A stretch of 64,000 nucleotides of DNA from Pseudomonadota bacterium (GTDB lineage Bacteria; Pseudomonadota; Alphaproteobacteria; Rhizobiales; Hyphomicrobiaceae). The translations under genes were made by a program, and so were the position numbers. Positions 9,225-17,686 of this stretch are shown in pieces. The DNA lies in the NCBI GenBank assembly GCA_023423275.1, contig JAFAFW010000020.1:111071-175070 (forward strand), written 5' to 3'. Under the pieces are notes generated by a model that saw nothing but the letters and a program-made list of their open reading frames with translations, was not told the DNA's origin and searched no databases. Numbering within the stretch: the first letter of the stretch is position 1; each line of letters begins with the position of its first letter.

Positions 9225-9788
9225 GTGTCATTGCAAGGTCCGTCGCCCGATCCGCCTTTTAGGCAATATGGCGTAATTAAACTCCTATTGGACAATATCG
9301 AGGAGGTACTCGCCTCTTTGCTTTTGATCGTTATCGGCGTTGTAATTGCCCTGCAGGTTTTTATGCGGGGTATATTTTCGGCGCCACTAAGCTGGCCTGA
9401 GGAGTTGTCTCAATTTCTCTTCGTGTGGGCGTCCGTTCTCGGAGCTGTGGGTGCAGCCAAGAGATTAGGACTCGTGCGATTTGAAACCGTCGTAGAACGG
9501 CTGCCGGTCAGCATCAGAGGAACGCTCGATTATGTTGTCCTTGCTGTAGTAGTCCTTCTTCTCGCAGTACTCGGTTGGCAGGGATTACAGATGGCCAATC
9601 GCACAACCTACGCCGCCACGTCCCTACCAATTACATGGTGGTGGATGCACATCGCATCAGCGGCATTTGCTCTGCTCATGATCACGAGATTGGTGCAGCT
9701 TCAGATTTTCAAATATCGCTTTGTCTTCATAGAAGCCGTGGTTGCAAATAGTGCAAACGTTGCGAGCCGGAGTGATAGCGCGCCATGA
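9225..9788 (+). CDS. dctQ: TRAP transporter small permease DctQ (second system)
   Basis: A 187-residue small TRAP permease with four hydrophobic segments. The DctQ hallmarks are LQVFMRGIFSAPLSWPEELSQ, with the conserved Trp-Pro-Glu-Glu, and the following FVWASVLGA. The start is GTG 9225 with GAGGAG 7-12 bases upstream. It overlaps dctM by 4 bases (ATGA). This second TRAP cluster has the order Q-M-P, unlike the P-Q-M order at the window start, so it is not a simple tandem copy. Confidence 0.92.
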   Translation: MSLQGPSPDPPFRQYGVIKLLLDNIEEVLASLLLIVIGVVIALQVFMRGIFSAPLSWPEELSQFLFVWASVLGAVGAAKRLGLVRFETVVERLPVSIRGTLDYVVLAVVVLLLAVLGWQGLQMANRTTYAATSLPITWWWMHIASAAFALLMITRLVQLQIFKYRFVFIEAVVANSANVASRSDSAP

Positions 9789-11056
9789 TGATCGCTTCCC
9801 TTGCCCTGCTCGCAGCGCTCGCCATCGGTGTCCCTGTTGGATTTGCGATCGGACTGTCGGCACTCGCCTATTTTCTTGTTTCCGGAGCAAACCTACTCGT
9901 CCTGTCCCAACAGTTTATTGGGCAACTCAGCAGTCTGTCTTTGGTCGCGGTCCCGTTCTTTGTTCTGACAGGCGAGTTGATGAATCGTGGTGGTGTTACG
10001 AATCGTATCTTTAATTTTGCGCTTGCCGCCTTGCGAGGATTGCCTGGGAGCCTGGGCCATGCCAATGTTTTGGGGAGTATGATTTTTGCCGGCATGTCGG
10101 GCTCTGCGGTCGCTGACCTCGCAAGTCTCGGACGGATCGAAATCAAGGCGATGCGGGATAACGACTATCCTGACGATCTCGCTGTTGGTGTAACCGTCGT
10201 TTCATCGACTCTGGGTCCGGTTATTCCACCGAGCATCAATATGGTCATCTTCGGCAGTATTGCTGGAGTTCCCATCGGTCAATTGTTTCTCGGCGGGGTC
10301 GTCCCCGGTGTGCTTGCCGGTGTGATGATGATGATTACGTTCGGATTTCTCTTCGCTCGACGCAAAATCCAACCGAAGCAACCGGATACAATTGGCTTCT
10401 GGAACGCTCTCCGCGATGCCTGGTGGTCCCTTATGACACCGGTTGTTCTCCTGGGCGCGATGTTCTCCGGAATCGCTACACCTACGGAGGCGGCGATCCT
10501 CGCAGCCGTTTATACCGTTGTATTGGCCGGGTTTATCTACCGTGAATTGACGGTGTCAGATTTCTTCGCCGCCATTTTCAATACAGCAATTCTCTCGGGC
10601 TCGGTTCTCATGATCATCGGCTTCGCTGCGCCGCTGGGATACGTGATCTCGCGCGAGCAGGTTGCGATGTCCTTTAGCGAAATGCTCGTCGGTGCATTCC
10701 ACGATCCGATGCTGATGATGCTCGCAGTCGCAGGCTTCCTGTTTCTGATCGGCACGTTCATGGAAGTCGTCGCGGCGATCATCCTCCTCACCCCCGTTCT
10801 GGCACCTGCCATGACAGGCGCGGGGATCGATCCGATTCTTGTTGGTGTATTGATGGTATTTACACTCGGAATCGGTCTCATCACACCGCCGGTCGGCCTG
10901 TGCCTATACGTCGGTAGCCAAGTGTCGGGTATGCGATTGGAGAAGGTGGTCATGGCAGCCGCGCCTTATATTCCCGCAGTTCTCGCCGTCGTCATACTGA
11001 TGATTGTTTTTCCGCAGATCGCTACCTGGCTTCCCTACTACGTCTACCCGAAGTGA
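9785..11056 (+). CDS. dctM: TRAP transporter large permease DctM (second system)
   Basis: A 423-residue DctM permease. Family motifs: MSGSAVADLASLG near residue 105, STLGPVIPPSINMVIFG, and the C-terminal LGIGLITPPVGLCLYV. It has about a dozen transmembrane segments. Translation is coupled to dctQ by the ATGA overlap, and the dctP gene begins 20 bases after its stop. It forms the sodium-coupled transport channel for the ligand delivered by the following DctP. Confidence 0.95.
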   Translation: MMIASLALLAALAIGVPVGFAIGLSALAYFLVSGANLLVLSQQFIGQLSSLSLVAVPFFVLTGELMNRGGVTNRIFNFALAALRGLPGSLGHANVLGSMIFAGMSGSAVADLASLGRIEIKAMRDNDYPDDLAVGVTVVSSTLGPVIPPSINMVIFGSIAGVPIGQLFLGGVVPGVLAGVMMMITFGFLFARRKIQPKQPDTIGFWNALRDAWWSLMTPVVLLGAMFSGIATPTEAAILAAVYTVVLAGFIYRELTVSDFFAAIFNTAILSGSVLMIIGFAAPLGYVISREQVAMSFSEMLVGAFHDPMLMMLAVAGFLFLIGTFMEVVAAIILLTPVLAPAMTGAGIDPILVGVLMVFTLGIGLITPPVGLCLYVGSQVSGMRLEKVVMAAAPYIPAVLAVVILMIVFPQIATWLPYYVYPK

Positions 11057-11076
11057 ACAGGTTCAGGAGTCTGAAA

Positions 11077-12072
11077 ATGAAATACAAGATATCCGTCTCA
11101 CACTATCTGACGTTTGCCGTTGCGGCTTTCGCAATGGGAGTAGCTTCGACGGCATGGGCGCAACAGCCCCTCGTGTTGCGCATTGGCCATAATACTCCTG
11201 TTGGCTCGCCCACGGACATGGGAATGAAGTACTTTGCCAAGCTCGTCAAAGAGCGCTCCGACGGCAAAATAGAAGTTCGTGATTACCCGGCCGGCCAGAT
11301 TGGTAACGAACATCAGATGATCGAAGGGCTGCAGATCGGGACGCTCGATATGGCCGGTATCATCGGCGCGAGCTTCGGCAATGTTGTCCCGGAATATGGC
11401 GTCCTGGGCGTGCTTTATGCCTTCCGCGACAAGGATCACATGATCAAAGCCATGAATGGTCCGATCGGTGCTGAACTGGCGGCTCTCCTGGAGAAGAAGT
11501 CAAAGATCCAAGTACTGAGCAACTCTTGGTATTACGGTACACGGCAGCTCACCTCAAACAGAGCCGTGAAGACTCCAGCCGACATGGCCGGAATGAAAAT
11601 TCGTGTCGTGCCAGTGCCAATCTTCCAGGCCGGCTGGAACGCAATCGGAGCTACTCCAACACCGATCGACTTCAAGGAGCTGTTCACTGCATTGCAGACG
11701 AATACTGTTGATGCTCAGGAGAACCCCCTCGGGACTACGAAGGGTGGCGGCATTCATCTCGTGAACAAGTTCCTGTCGCTGACGGACCACGTCGTTGCAA
11801 ATGTGGTGGTGGCGATGAGCGGCGACACTTACAGCCGCCTGAAGCCGGACCAGATAGAGTTGATTAAGGAAGCGGTCCGAGACGCAGGTCTGCATCAGGA
11901 TGAACTCACCCTCAAGAGCGAGCGCGACATCCTCGAAGAGTTCAAGGCGGCAGGAGTGACGGTAGTCGAGCCGGATAAGGCTGCTTTCCGCGAGAAGGCG
12001 AAAAATATCGCCGCTTCATTCCAGAATGGCGTGCTGCTAGACACCTACAACAAGATTCAAGCTGTCCAATAA
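11077..12072 (+). CDS. dctP: TRAP transporter substrate-binding protein DctP (second system)
   Basis: Complete 331-residue DctP-type receptor. A Sec signal peptide covers about residues 1-28 and ends at the Ala-Trp-Ala / Gln-Gln junction. Family features: the LRIGHNTPVGSP start of the mature protein, ADMAGMKIRVVPVP, and the pocket segment ATPTPIDFKELFTALQ then VDAQENP. ATG 11077 is preferred over upstream codons because CAGGAG precedes it and because it gives a proper signal peptide. The gene ends 15 bases before a perfect 12-bp stem-loop that probably terminates the dctQMP transcript. Confidence 0.95.
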   Translation: MKYKISVSHYLTFAVAAFAMGVASTAWAQQPLVLRIGHNTPVGSPTDMGMKYFAKLVKERSDGKIEVRDYPAGQIGNEHQMIEGLQIGTLDMAGIIGASFGNVVPEYGVLGVLYAFRDKDHMIKAMNGPIGAELAALLEKKSKIQVLSNSWYYGTRQLTSNRAVKTPADMAGMKIRVVPVPIFQAGWNAIGATPTPIDFKELFTALQTNTVDAQENPLGTTKGGGIHLVNKFLSLTDHVVANVVVAMSGDTYSRLKPDQIELIKEAVRDAGLHQDELTLKSERDILEEFKAAGVTVVEPDKAAFREKAKNIAASFQNGVLLDTYNKIQAVQ

Positions 12073-12087
12073 TAGTGATCCGGGCAC

Positions 12088-12117
12088 AAATGCGCGCTCG
12101 ACTAAGAGCGCGCATTT
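12088..12117 (+). terminator. strong stem-loop terminator after dctQMP
   Basis: Perfect inverted repeat: AAATGCGCGCTC at 12088-12099, a 6-base loop, and GAGCGCGCATTT at 12106-12117. The stem is 12 bp and GC-rich with A/T ends, 15 bases after the dctP stop. The U run is short (TTTCAT), so termination may be partial, with some readthrough into the SDR gene downstream. The hairpin would also protect the 3' end of the dctP message. Confidence 0.8.
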
Positions 12118-12177
12118 CATACCTCGAAGATAACGACAACGAGCGGTTCCCCGTTCCCGGGATTCGAGTTGGCACCG

Positions 12178-12924
12178 ATGTCATTTCATGACTTGCTGGA
12201 TTTGGCCGGTAAGCGGGCACTGATCACCGGAGCAGCCGGTGGAATCGGGGAGGCCATCGCTCGTGCCATGGTCGCACAAGGTGCATTCGTGGTTTTGGCC
12301 GATCGATCCGGAGAGTTGCTAAGAAAGGTGGCGTCTGATCTTTCGCATTCCTGCGACGCCCACGTATTTGATCAGTCCGAGCTGTCGTCGGTGGAGGCGC
12401 TCGCCGCCGCGGCCGGCCACATCGATATTCTAGTCAATAACGCTGGCATCGCCATCCGTGGTCCTTTGGTCGATCTGGACTTTGCCGATATGCGCCGCGT
12501 TATCGATATCAATCTTGTAGGCCCTATCGCGCTGACGAAACTGATCGGCCCCGCAATGATTCACCACGGCAGCGGGACAGTTATCAACATCAGCTCGCAA
12601 ATGGCCTTCACGGGGGCTAGCCACAGATCAGTTTATGCTGCAACAAAGAAGGCTATTTCCCAGTTCACAAAAACCGCCGCACTGGAGTGGGGGCCTCACG
12701 GCATCAGGGTCAATTGCATTGCCCCCGGTCGAACGGTTACACCGATCAACCAGGAGGTCTTCGCGGACCCTGCGGAGTACGAAGCCGGCCTCCGGCATAT
12801 CCCATTGAATCGCTATGGGCAGCCCGAGGATATTGCCAATGCGGCGATTTTCCTGGCCAGTGAGGCAGCCTCATATATTACCGGCCAGACACTAATTGTC
12901 GACGGTGGGTGGGTGCTGCAGTGA
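12178..12924 (+). CDS. SDR family oxidoreductase (paralogue of the 2535 gene)
   Basis: Short-chain dehydrogenase of 248 residues. It has the TGAAGGIG cofactor loop, NNAG, a Ser in ISSQ, YAATK as catalytic Tyr/Lys, and ITGQTLIVDGG at the C-terminus. ATG 12178 is taken as the start; a TTG three codons earlier is possible. It shares long segments with the SDR at 2535-3284, so the two TRAP clusters each carry a copy of the same dehydrogenase type. The gene follows the hairpin terminator and is convergent with the amidase, with only 20 bases between their ends. Confidence 0.9.
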   Translation: MSFHDLLDLAGKRALITGAAGGIGEAIARAMVAQGAFVVLADRSGELLRKVASDLSHSCDAHVFDQSELSSVEALAAAAGHIDILVNNAGIAIRGPLVDLDFADMRRVIDINLVGPIALTKLIGPAMIHHGSGTVINISSQMAFTGASHRSVYAATKKAISQFTKTAALEWGPHGIRVNCIAPGRTVTPINQEVFADPAEYEAGLRHIPLNRYGQPEDIANAAIFLASEAASYITGQTLIVDGGWVLQ

Positions 12925-12944
12925 ACTGGCTCCCTGTGTGCGGT

Positions 12945-14135
12945 CTATGACATCGCGCTTTTCGCAAGCTGCAGAAGATCGACGTCGGCTCCACGCGCCC
13001 CAATGATCGACAGCCCGATCGGCAATCCATCCATTTCCGCCATCGGCAGGCTGACCTGGGGGAGCCCGGTGTGGCCGGAGATGCACAATAGGCACATCGC
13101 CTGATTTCGGTATTCGATTTCGATCTTGTCCGTCGGCATGCCCTTCAGCGGCGCGACCCGCGGAGATGATGGGAGACACAAGATCGTACCCTTCGGCAGC
13201 AGCTCATCCATACGCGTGCGGATGCGCGCGCGTTTCGCGTTCGCTTTAGAGACCATGTCGGGCGTCACCGTTGATGCCCACTCCAGCCGCTCCTTGATGC
13301 CCGGACCGAGATGAGGCTGTGCCGCAGACACCCATGGACCGACACTTTGCCAGACTTCCGCGGCCTGCAGCGTGCGGAAAGCTTCAAACCATTCCGGAAG
13401 GCCTTCATCACTCACCACCACCTCAGTGGCCGGCCCAATCACGGAGCATATCTTTTCGATAGCGGGCTCCAAAGTCGCGGCGACATCCGCGCTCACGAGA
13501 TCGAACGCATCCTTCGCAATTAAAACGCGATCCGGTACGCGTGTAGGATTGGAATCCTGAAGCAGCACACGGCCCACCTTCTCGAAGGTATCTGCGTCCC
13601 GCGCGAACCAGCCCGCCACGTCGAAACTCGGCCCGAAAGGAACCGCACCTTCGAGAGGCACGCGTCCCCACGTGGGACGCATCCCGAGCAATCCGCAGTA
13701 GCTGGCCGGAATCCGAACCGAACCGCCGCAATCAGATCCAAGCGCGAAGTCGACAAGGCCACCCGCGACGGCCGCTGCGGAACCACTGGACGAGCCTCCC
13801 GGAATGCGGCCGGGGGCTTTTGCATTCTCAGGCGTTCCGTAGTGGACATTTTCTCCGGTCAGGCTGTAGCACAACTCATCGCATATGGCTTTGGCAACAA
13901 GATCCGCGCCGGCCTGAAGCAGCAGATCCACAACGGGCGCCGTCTGCTGCACCACGGCGCTGGATGCCAGCCAGTCCGGGTGGCCGAAACCCGTTCTTGT
14001 CCCGGCGATATCGAACAGATCCTTCGCCGCGAAGCTCAGGCCGGCAAGTGGTCCGATACCGGAGCCCTTGCAGGAGATATGGTTCTCGCGGCAAAACGCG
14101 CCGAGCGGATCCTCCGGTGCAACCCAATCAACCAT
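12945..14135 (-). CDS. amidase (amidase signature family)
   Basis: Amidase-signature enzyme of 396 residues with a complete Ser-cisSer-Lys triad: Lys38 in FAAKDLF, the cis-Ser in GGSSSGSA near residue 116, and nucleophile Ser139 in SDCGGSVRIP. These enzymes hydrolyse aliphatic or aromatic amides to acid and ammonia. ATG 14135 is chosen because GAGAAGAG precedes it; a GTG at 14159 is less likely. It is the last gene of a minus-strand run glxB-glxC-glxD-glnT-amidohydrolase-SDR-amidase and is probably co-transcribed with the SDR upstream, 65 bases away. The substrate is unknown; an amide linked to the glutamine-synthetase-like module is a reasonable guess. Confidence 0.9.
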   Translation of the reverse strand: MVDWVAPEDPLGAFCRENHISCKGSGIGPLAGLSFAAKDLFDIAGTRTGFGHPDWLASSAVVQQTAPVVDLLLQAGADLVAKAICDELCYSLTGENVHYGTPENAKAPGRIPGGSSSGSAAAVAGGLVDFALGSDCGGSVRIPASYCGLLGMRPTWGRVPLEGAVPFGPSFDVAGWFARDADTFEKVGRVLLQDSNPTRVPDRVLIAKDAFDLVSADVAATLEPAIEKICSVIGPATEVVVSDEGLPEWFEAFRTLQAAEVWQSVGPWVSAAQPHLGPGIKERLEWASTVTPDMVSKANAKRARIRTRMDELLPKGTILCLPSSPRVAPLKGMPTDKIEIEYRNQAMCLLCISGHTGLPQVSLPMAEMDGLPIGLSIIGARGADVDLLQLAKSAMS

Positions 14136-14200
14136 TCTCTTCTCGCTTCTGAAACGCACCCGTTATTACCCGGGAGAGGTGGCACTGCCCCATCTCTCAC

Positions 14201-14965
14201 TCACCACGCTACCCAGCCACCATCTACCGGAATTGTCACCCCGGTAACCGCTGCAGAATCGCCCGAGGCCAGATACAGCGCCGTGCCTGTCATGTCCTCG
14301 ACCTTGTAGAACGACACCTTGCTAGGCGTTCGCTCGCTCAGCCATTTGCGATGCGCATCGCCCTTCGCACTATTCCATTCGAACGGGTCATTGATCGGCG
14401 TCTCGACAGGCCCCGGCGCAATTGCGTTCACAGTAATCCCGTACTCAGCCAATTCACAGGCCAACGCCTTCGTGAGATTGACGAGCCCACCTTTGGCCGC
14501 GCAGTAGGCCGGAGCATTGAGGAAGCCACCGAGCCCGGCAATAGAACTCATATTGATAATGCGGCCATGCTTCTGCTTTTTCATGATCGGCGTCACAGCC
14601 CGAGCAGCGAAGAACATCGCCTTCATATTGATGTCGAGGTGATTGTCCCAAATCTCCTCAGTGGTATCTTCGATACTTGCGACCCGAAAAATTCCAGCAT
14701 TGTTGACGAGGATATCCACGCGCCCCAGTGCCTTGTGGCTGTCTTCGATCACACGGTCGATGTTTGCCACGACGCGCAGATCAGCGGTCAGTGCAACGGC
14801 TTTCCGACCCAGTTTCTCGACACGACCGGCCACACTTGCCGCAGTCGCAGCGTTGAGATCCACGATGGCGACATCAGCGCCCTCCTCGGCAAAGCGCAGC
14901 GCGATTGCCTCACCCAGGCCCTGACCACCACCGGTAACGACGGCCGTCTTTCCTTTCAAGCGCAT
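14201..14965 (-). CDS. SDR family oxidoreductase
   Basis: Short-chain dehydrogenase of 254 residues, with TGGGQGLG at the cofactor site, NNAG, MSS as catalytic Ser context and YCAAKGG for Tyr/Lys, ending with the usual IPVDGGW. ATG 14965 follows an AAGGAA site; longer frames to 15013 lack one. It is more distant from the two TRAP-linked SDRs than those are from each other. It lies between an amidohydrolase and an amidase, with 54 bases to the former, so it probably oxidises an alcohol intermediate in the same pathway. Confidence 0.88.
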   Translation of the reverse strand: MRLKGKTAVVTGGGQGLGEAIALRFAEEGADVAIVDLNAATAASVAGRVEKLGRKAVALTADLRVVANIDRVIEDSHKALGRVDILVNNAGIFRVASIEDTTEEIWDNHLDINMKAMFFAARAVTPIMKKQKHGRIINMSSIAGLGGFLNAPAYCAAKGGLVNLTKALACELAEYGITVNAIAPGPVETPINDPFEWNSAKGDAHRKWLSERTPSKVSFYKVEDMTGTALYLASGDSAAVTGVTIPVDGGWVAW

Positions 14966-15019
14966 TGAATCGTATTCCTTATGTTCCCAATGAGAATAGC
15001 TCGGCCGCCGCAATCCGCA

Positions 15020-16249
15020 TCACGCCGGGCGATGCAATTCGGCTTGCCGGCGCGTCACCGTACGCTTCCCGCGCTTGAAGGCGCCGAGCACGGGAGAAAG
15101 CTCGGCAATGGCCTGCTCGGGTGCTGCCGCATCGATCATTACGAAGTCCGCTGATCGCCCGATCTCGATGCCGTAGTCATCGATATTCATCAGGCGAGCA
15201 GATCTGGATGTAATCATGTTGAAACACTCGCGAGTGTCGGCCCTGGAACCAACGTGGCAGATATTCGCGTAGGCGTTGGCCTGCCTGATCAAAGAGCAAT
15301 CGCCGAACGGTGTGAAAGGATTTAGCACGTTGTTTGTCGAAAGGGCGCAATTGACGCCATGATGCAGCAGTTTATGCGAAGGTGTGACGCCACGCTTAAC
15401 ATCGTGGGTCAAGTCGCGGCCCATCAAATAAAGATCCGTACACGGCAACACGATGAGGGCCACTCCTGCATCGGCCATCCGCCGCGCGCAGGCTTCGAAC
15501 CGCTCTGGCGGCGCAGCCGATAGCTTGGTCACATGACCGATGGTCACCCGTCCGCCATACTTGAACCGTTCAGTAAGCTCGCAGACATAGAGCAGGTCCA
15601 GATCATCAGGGTTTGGCCCAAAATCCAGATGCATATCGATATCGACATCGAATTCTCGAGCCATCTCGAAGATGCAATCGATTTGCCCGTGAGGATTGCT
15701 GTCAGTGTAGGGAGCCGCTCCAACCACGCTGCCGCCACTCTTCAGTGCTGAGACCATAAGTTCATCCGTCCCAGGATTATTCAGCAACCCTTCCTGCGGG
15801 AAAATGCAGATCTGCAGATCTATGGCCCATTTATATTCGTCAACCAAACGGCGAACGCCCTCCAAACCGCGCAACCCGATCCCGGGGTCGACTTCGAGTT
15901 GTGTGCGCATATGGGTTGTGCCATGCAGAATGCATTGCTCAAGCGTCTGTTTGGCCCGATCGTAGACGTCCTCGGCGGTGAATAGCTTCTTCTGCTTTGC
16001 AACCTCCTGGATCGCCTCTTCGAGATCTCCCCGTTCGGCACTGCAGCGATCAAGAATGCGCGATTTGTCGAGATGAATATGCGTCTCGATCAATCCCGGC
16101 GCCACCAGCACCCCGCCTGCGTCAATGGTTTCACCTTCAGCCGCAAGGCCACGCTCAATCGCAGCGAAGCGCCCATCTTTGATCCCAATATCGACAGGAG
16201 TGCTCTCCACACCGATCAGCCGGGCGTTTCGCAAAATGAGATCCATCAT
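15020..16249 (-). CDS. cytosine-deaminase-like amidohydrolase with altered metal site
   Basis: A 409-residue amidohydrolase-superfamily protein similar to CodA/AtzC-type deaminases. The first metal pair is in ETHIHLDKS near residue 56, followed by MHLDFGPNPDD and GHVTKLSA, which supply the usual later His residues. The segment that normally carries the catalytic, metal-binding Asp reads STNNVLNPF, so Asp is replaced by Asn; I confirmed the codon (AAC) from the DNA. The enzyme may hydrolyse a different bond or use altered chemistry. The start is ATG 16249 with GGGAG just upstream; ATG 16246 is an alternative. It lies 90 bases downstream of the glutamine-synthetase-like gene. Confidence 0.83.
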   Translation of the reverse strand: MMDLILRNARLIGVESTPVDIGIKDGRFAAIERGLAAEGETIDAGGVLVAPGLIETHIHLDKSRILDRCSAERGDLEEAIQEVAKQKKLFTAEDVYDRAKQTLEQCILHGTTHMRTQLEVDPGIGLRGLEGVRRLVDEYKWAIDLQICIFPQEGLLNNPGTDELMVSALKSGGSVVGAAPYTDSNPHGQIDCIFEMAREFDVDIDMHLDFGPNPDDLDLLYVCELTERFKYGGRVTIGHVTKLSAAPPERFEACARRMADAGVALIVLPCTDLYLMGRDLTHDVKRGVTPSHKLLHHGVNCALSTNNVLNPFTPFGDCSLIRQANAYANICHVGSRADTRECFNMITSRSARLMNIDDYGIEIGRSADFVMIDAAAPEQAIAELSPVLGAFKRGKRTVTRRQAELHRPA

Positions 16250-16339
16250 TGATAGCTCCCTTTGACCGGTTCACATTGCTTTCCGCGACATCCAAATCCA
16301 GTGGATGGGAAGATAGTGAAAGACTGATACTAGCCGCCA

Positions 16340-17644
16340 TCAGCAATCCAGCGTCGTCTGCCTCTCCCAATCGGTAAGATGACGCGAATACGCGTTCCAA
16401 TCATCGAGCTTTAGTTTGAGATAGGACGAAATCGTCTCCTCGCCCAATGCATTACGGAGTATCGACGATTTCTCCAGCGAACGCAGCGCATCCAACAGGT
16501 TCAAAGGAAGCTTCGTCGCATTTTCCGCTTTATGGCCCTCGGTATACATATTTATATCGAGCCGCTTGCCAGGGTCACGCTTGCTGGCAATCCCGTCGAG
16601 GCCGGCAGCCAGCAAGGACGCCGGCAGCAAATACGGGTTGACGGCGCCATCCGGCAGTCGAAATTCAAATCGCCCGGCATCCGGGATGCGGATCATGTGC
16701 GTGCGATTGTTGCCCGCATAGGTAACCGTATTGGGAGACCAAGTTGCACCCGAAAGCGTTGGCGGCGCATTGATGCGCTTATAAGAGTTCACGACGGGAT
16801 TGGTGATGGCGCACAGCCCTTCGGCAGAATGGATCACGCCACCAATGAAATGATAGGCCGTTTTTGATAAACCGAGTTCATCGCTCGCATCCTCAAAAAC
16901 GCACAGGCCGTCCTTGGTCGACCACAATGACACATGCACGTGGCAGCCTGAGCCGGTGAGATTACTGAACGGCTTCGGCATGAACGTTGCTCGAAGTCCA
17001 TGTTTCTCCGCGATCGATTTCACCATGAACTTGAAAAACGCGTGTTTGTCGGCAGTGCGCAACGCGCTGTCGAATTCCCAGTTCATCTCGAACTGGCCGT
17101 TCGCATCCTCATGGTCATTCTGATAAGGCTTCCAGCCGAGCGACACCATGGCGTCGCAAATTTCAGCCACGATATCATAGCGCCGCATGAGCGCCTGCTG
17201 ATCGTAACAGGGCTTTGATTGCCGATCCGCGTTATCGGAAATCGATTGGCCATCCGGCGCGATGAGAAAATATTCGCATTCGACACCAGTCTTCAATTCG
17301 TATCCCAGCTTTTCGGCTTCAGCGATCATGCGCTTCAGTGCTTGCCGGGGATTCTGCTCGACGGGTTTCCCACCCATCACCAGATCACCTGTGACCCATG
17401 CGACTTCCGGCTTCCATGGAAGCTGGATCAGACTATCCTGTTCGGGTATGACGAGGACGTCAGGATCTGCTGGCGTCATATTGAACCATGTCGCGAAGCC
17501 GGCAAATCCAGCCCCTGATTTGACCACACCGTCGATGGCGCTTGCGGGAACGATCTTGGCCCGCATGGTTCCAAAGAGATCGACGAAGGCGATGAGAAAG
17601 TATCGGATACCTTTCTCTTTAGCGATCTCAGACCAGGTCGGCAT
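16340..17644 (-). CDS. glnT: glutamine synthetase family protein, GlnT / gamma-glutamylmethylamide synthetase type
   Basis: A 434-residue glutamine-synthetase-fold ligase. Metal and substrate residues are visible: VECEYFLI (Glu pair near 122-124), NGQFEMNW, the GSGCHVHVS ATP-site His, NPVVNSYKRI, and RIPDAGRFEFRLPD with NPYL. The length matches GlnT/GmaS proteins rather than the 470-residue GlnA. Family members ligate glutamate with ammonia or methylamine. It lies directly downstream of glxD with a 42-base gap. The glxBCD-glnT arrangement is known from rhizobia and equals the mgsABC-gmaS set of the N-methylglutamate pathway. GGAGGGG sits before the ATG. Confidence 0.85.
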   Translation of the reverse strand: MPTWSEIAKEKGIRYFLIAFVDLFGTMRAKIVPASAIDGVVKSGAGFAGFATWFNMTPADPDVLVIPEQDSLIQLPWKPEVAWVTGDLVMGGKPVEQNPRQALKRMIAEAEKLGYELKTGVECEYFLIAPDGQSISDNADRQSKPCYDQQALMRRYDIVAEICDAMVSLGWKPYQNDHEDANGQFEMNWEFDSALRTADKHAFFKFMVKSIAEKHGLRATFMPKPFSNLTGSGCHVHVSLWSTKDGLCVFEDASDELGLSKTAYHFIGGVIHSAEGLCAITNPVVNSYKRINAPPTLSGATWSPNTVTYAGNNRTHMIRIPDAGRFEFRLPDGAVNPYLLPASLLAAGLDGIASKRDPGKRLDINMYTEGHKAENATKLPLNLLDALRSLEKSSILRNALGEETISSYLKLKLDDWNAYSRHLTDWERQTTLDC

Positions 17645-17686
17645 TCTGTATTCCCCTCCACTTATTGCGCGACCCGGGCCAGCCGC

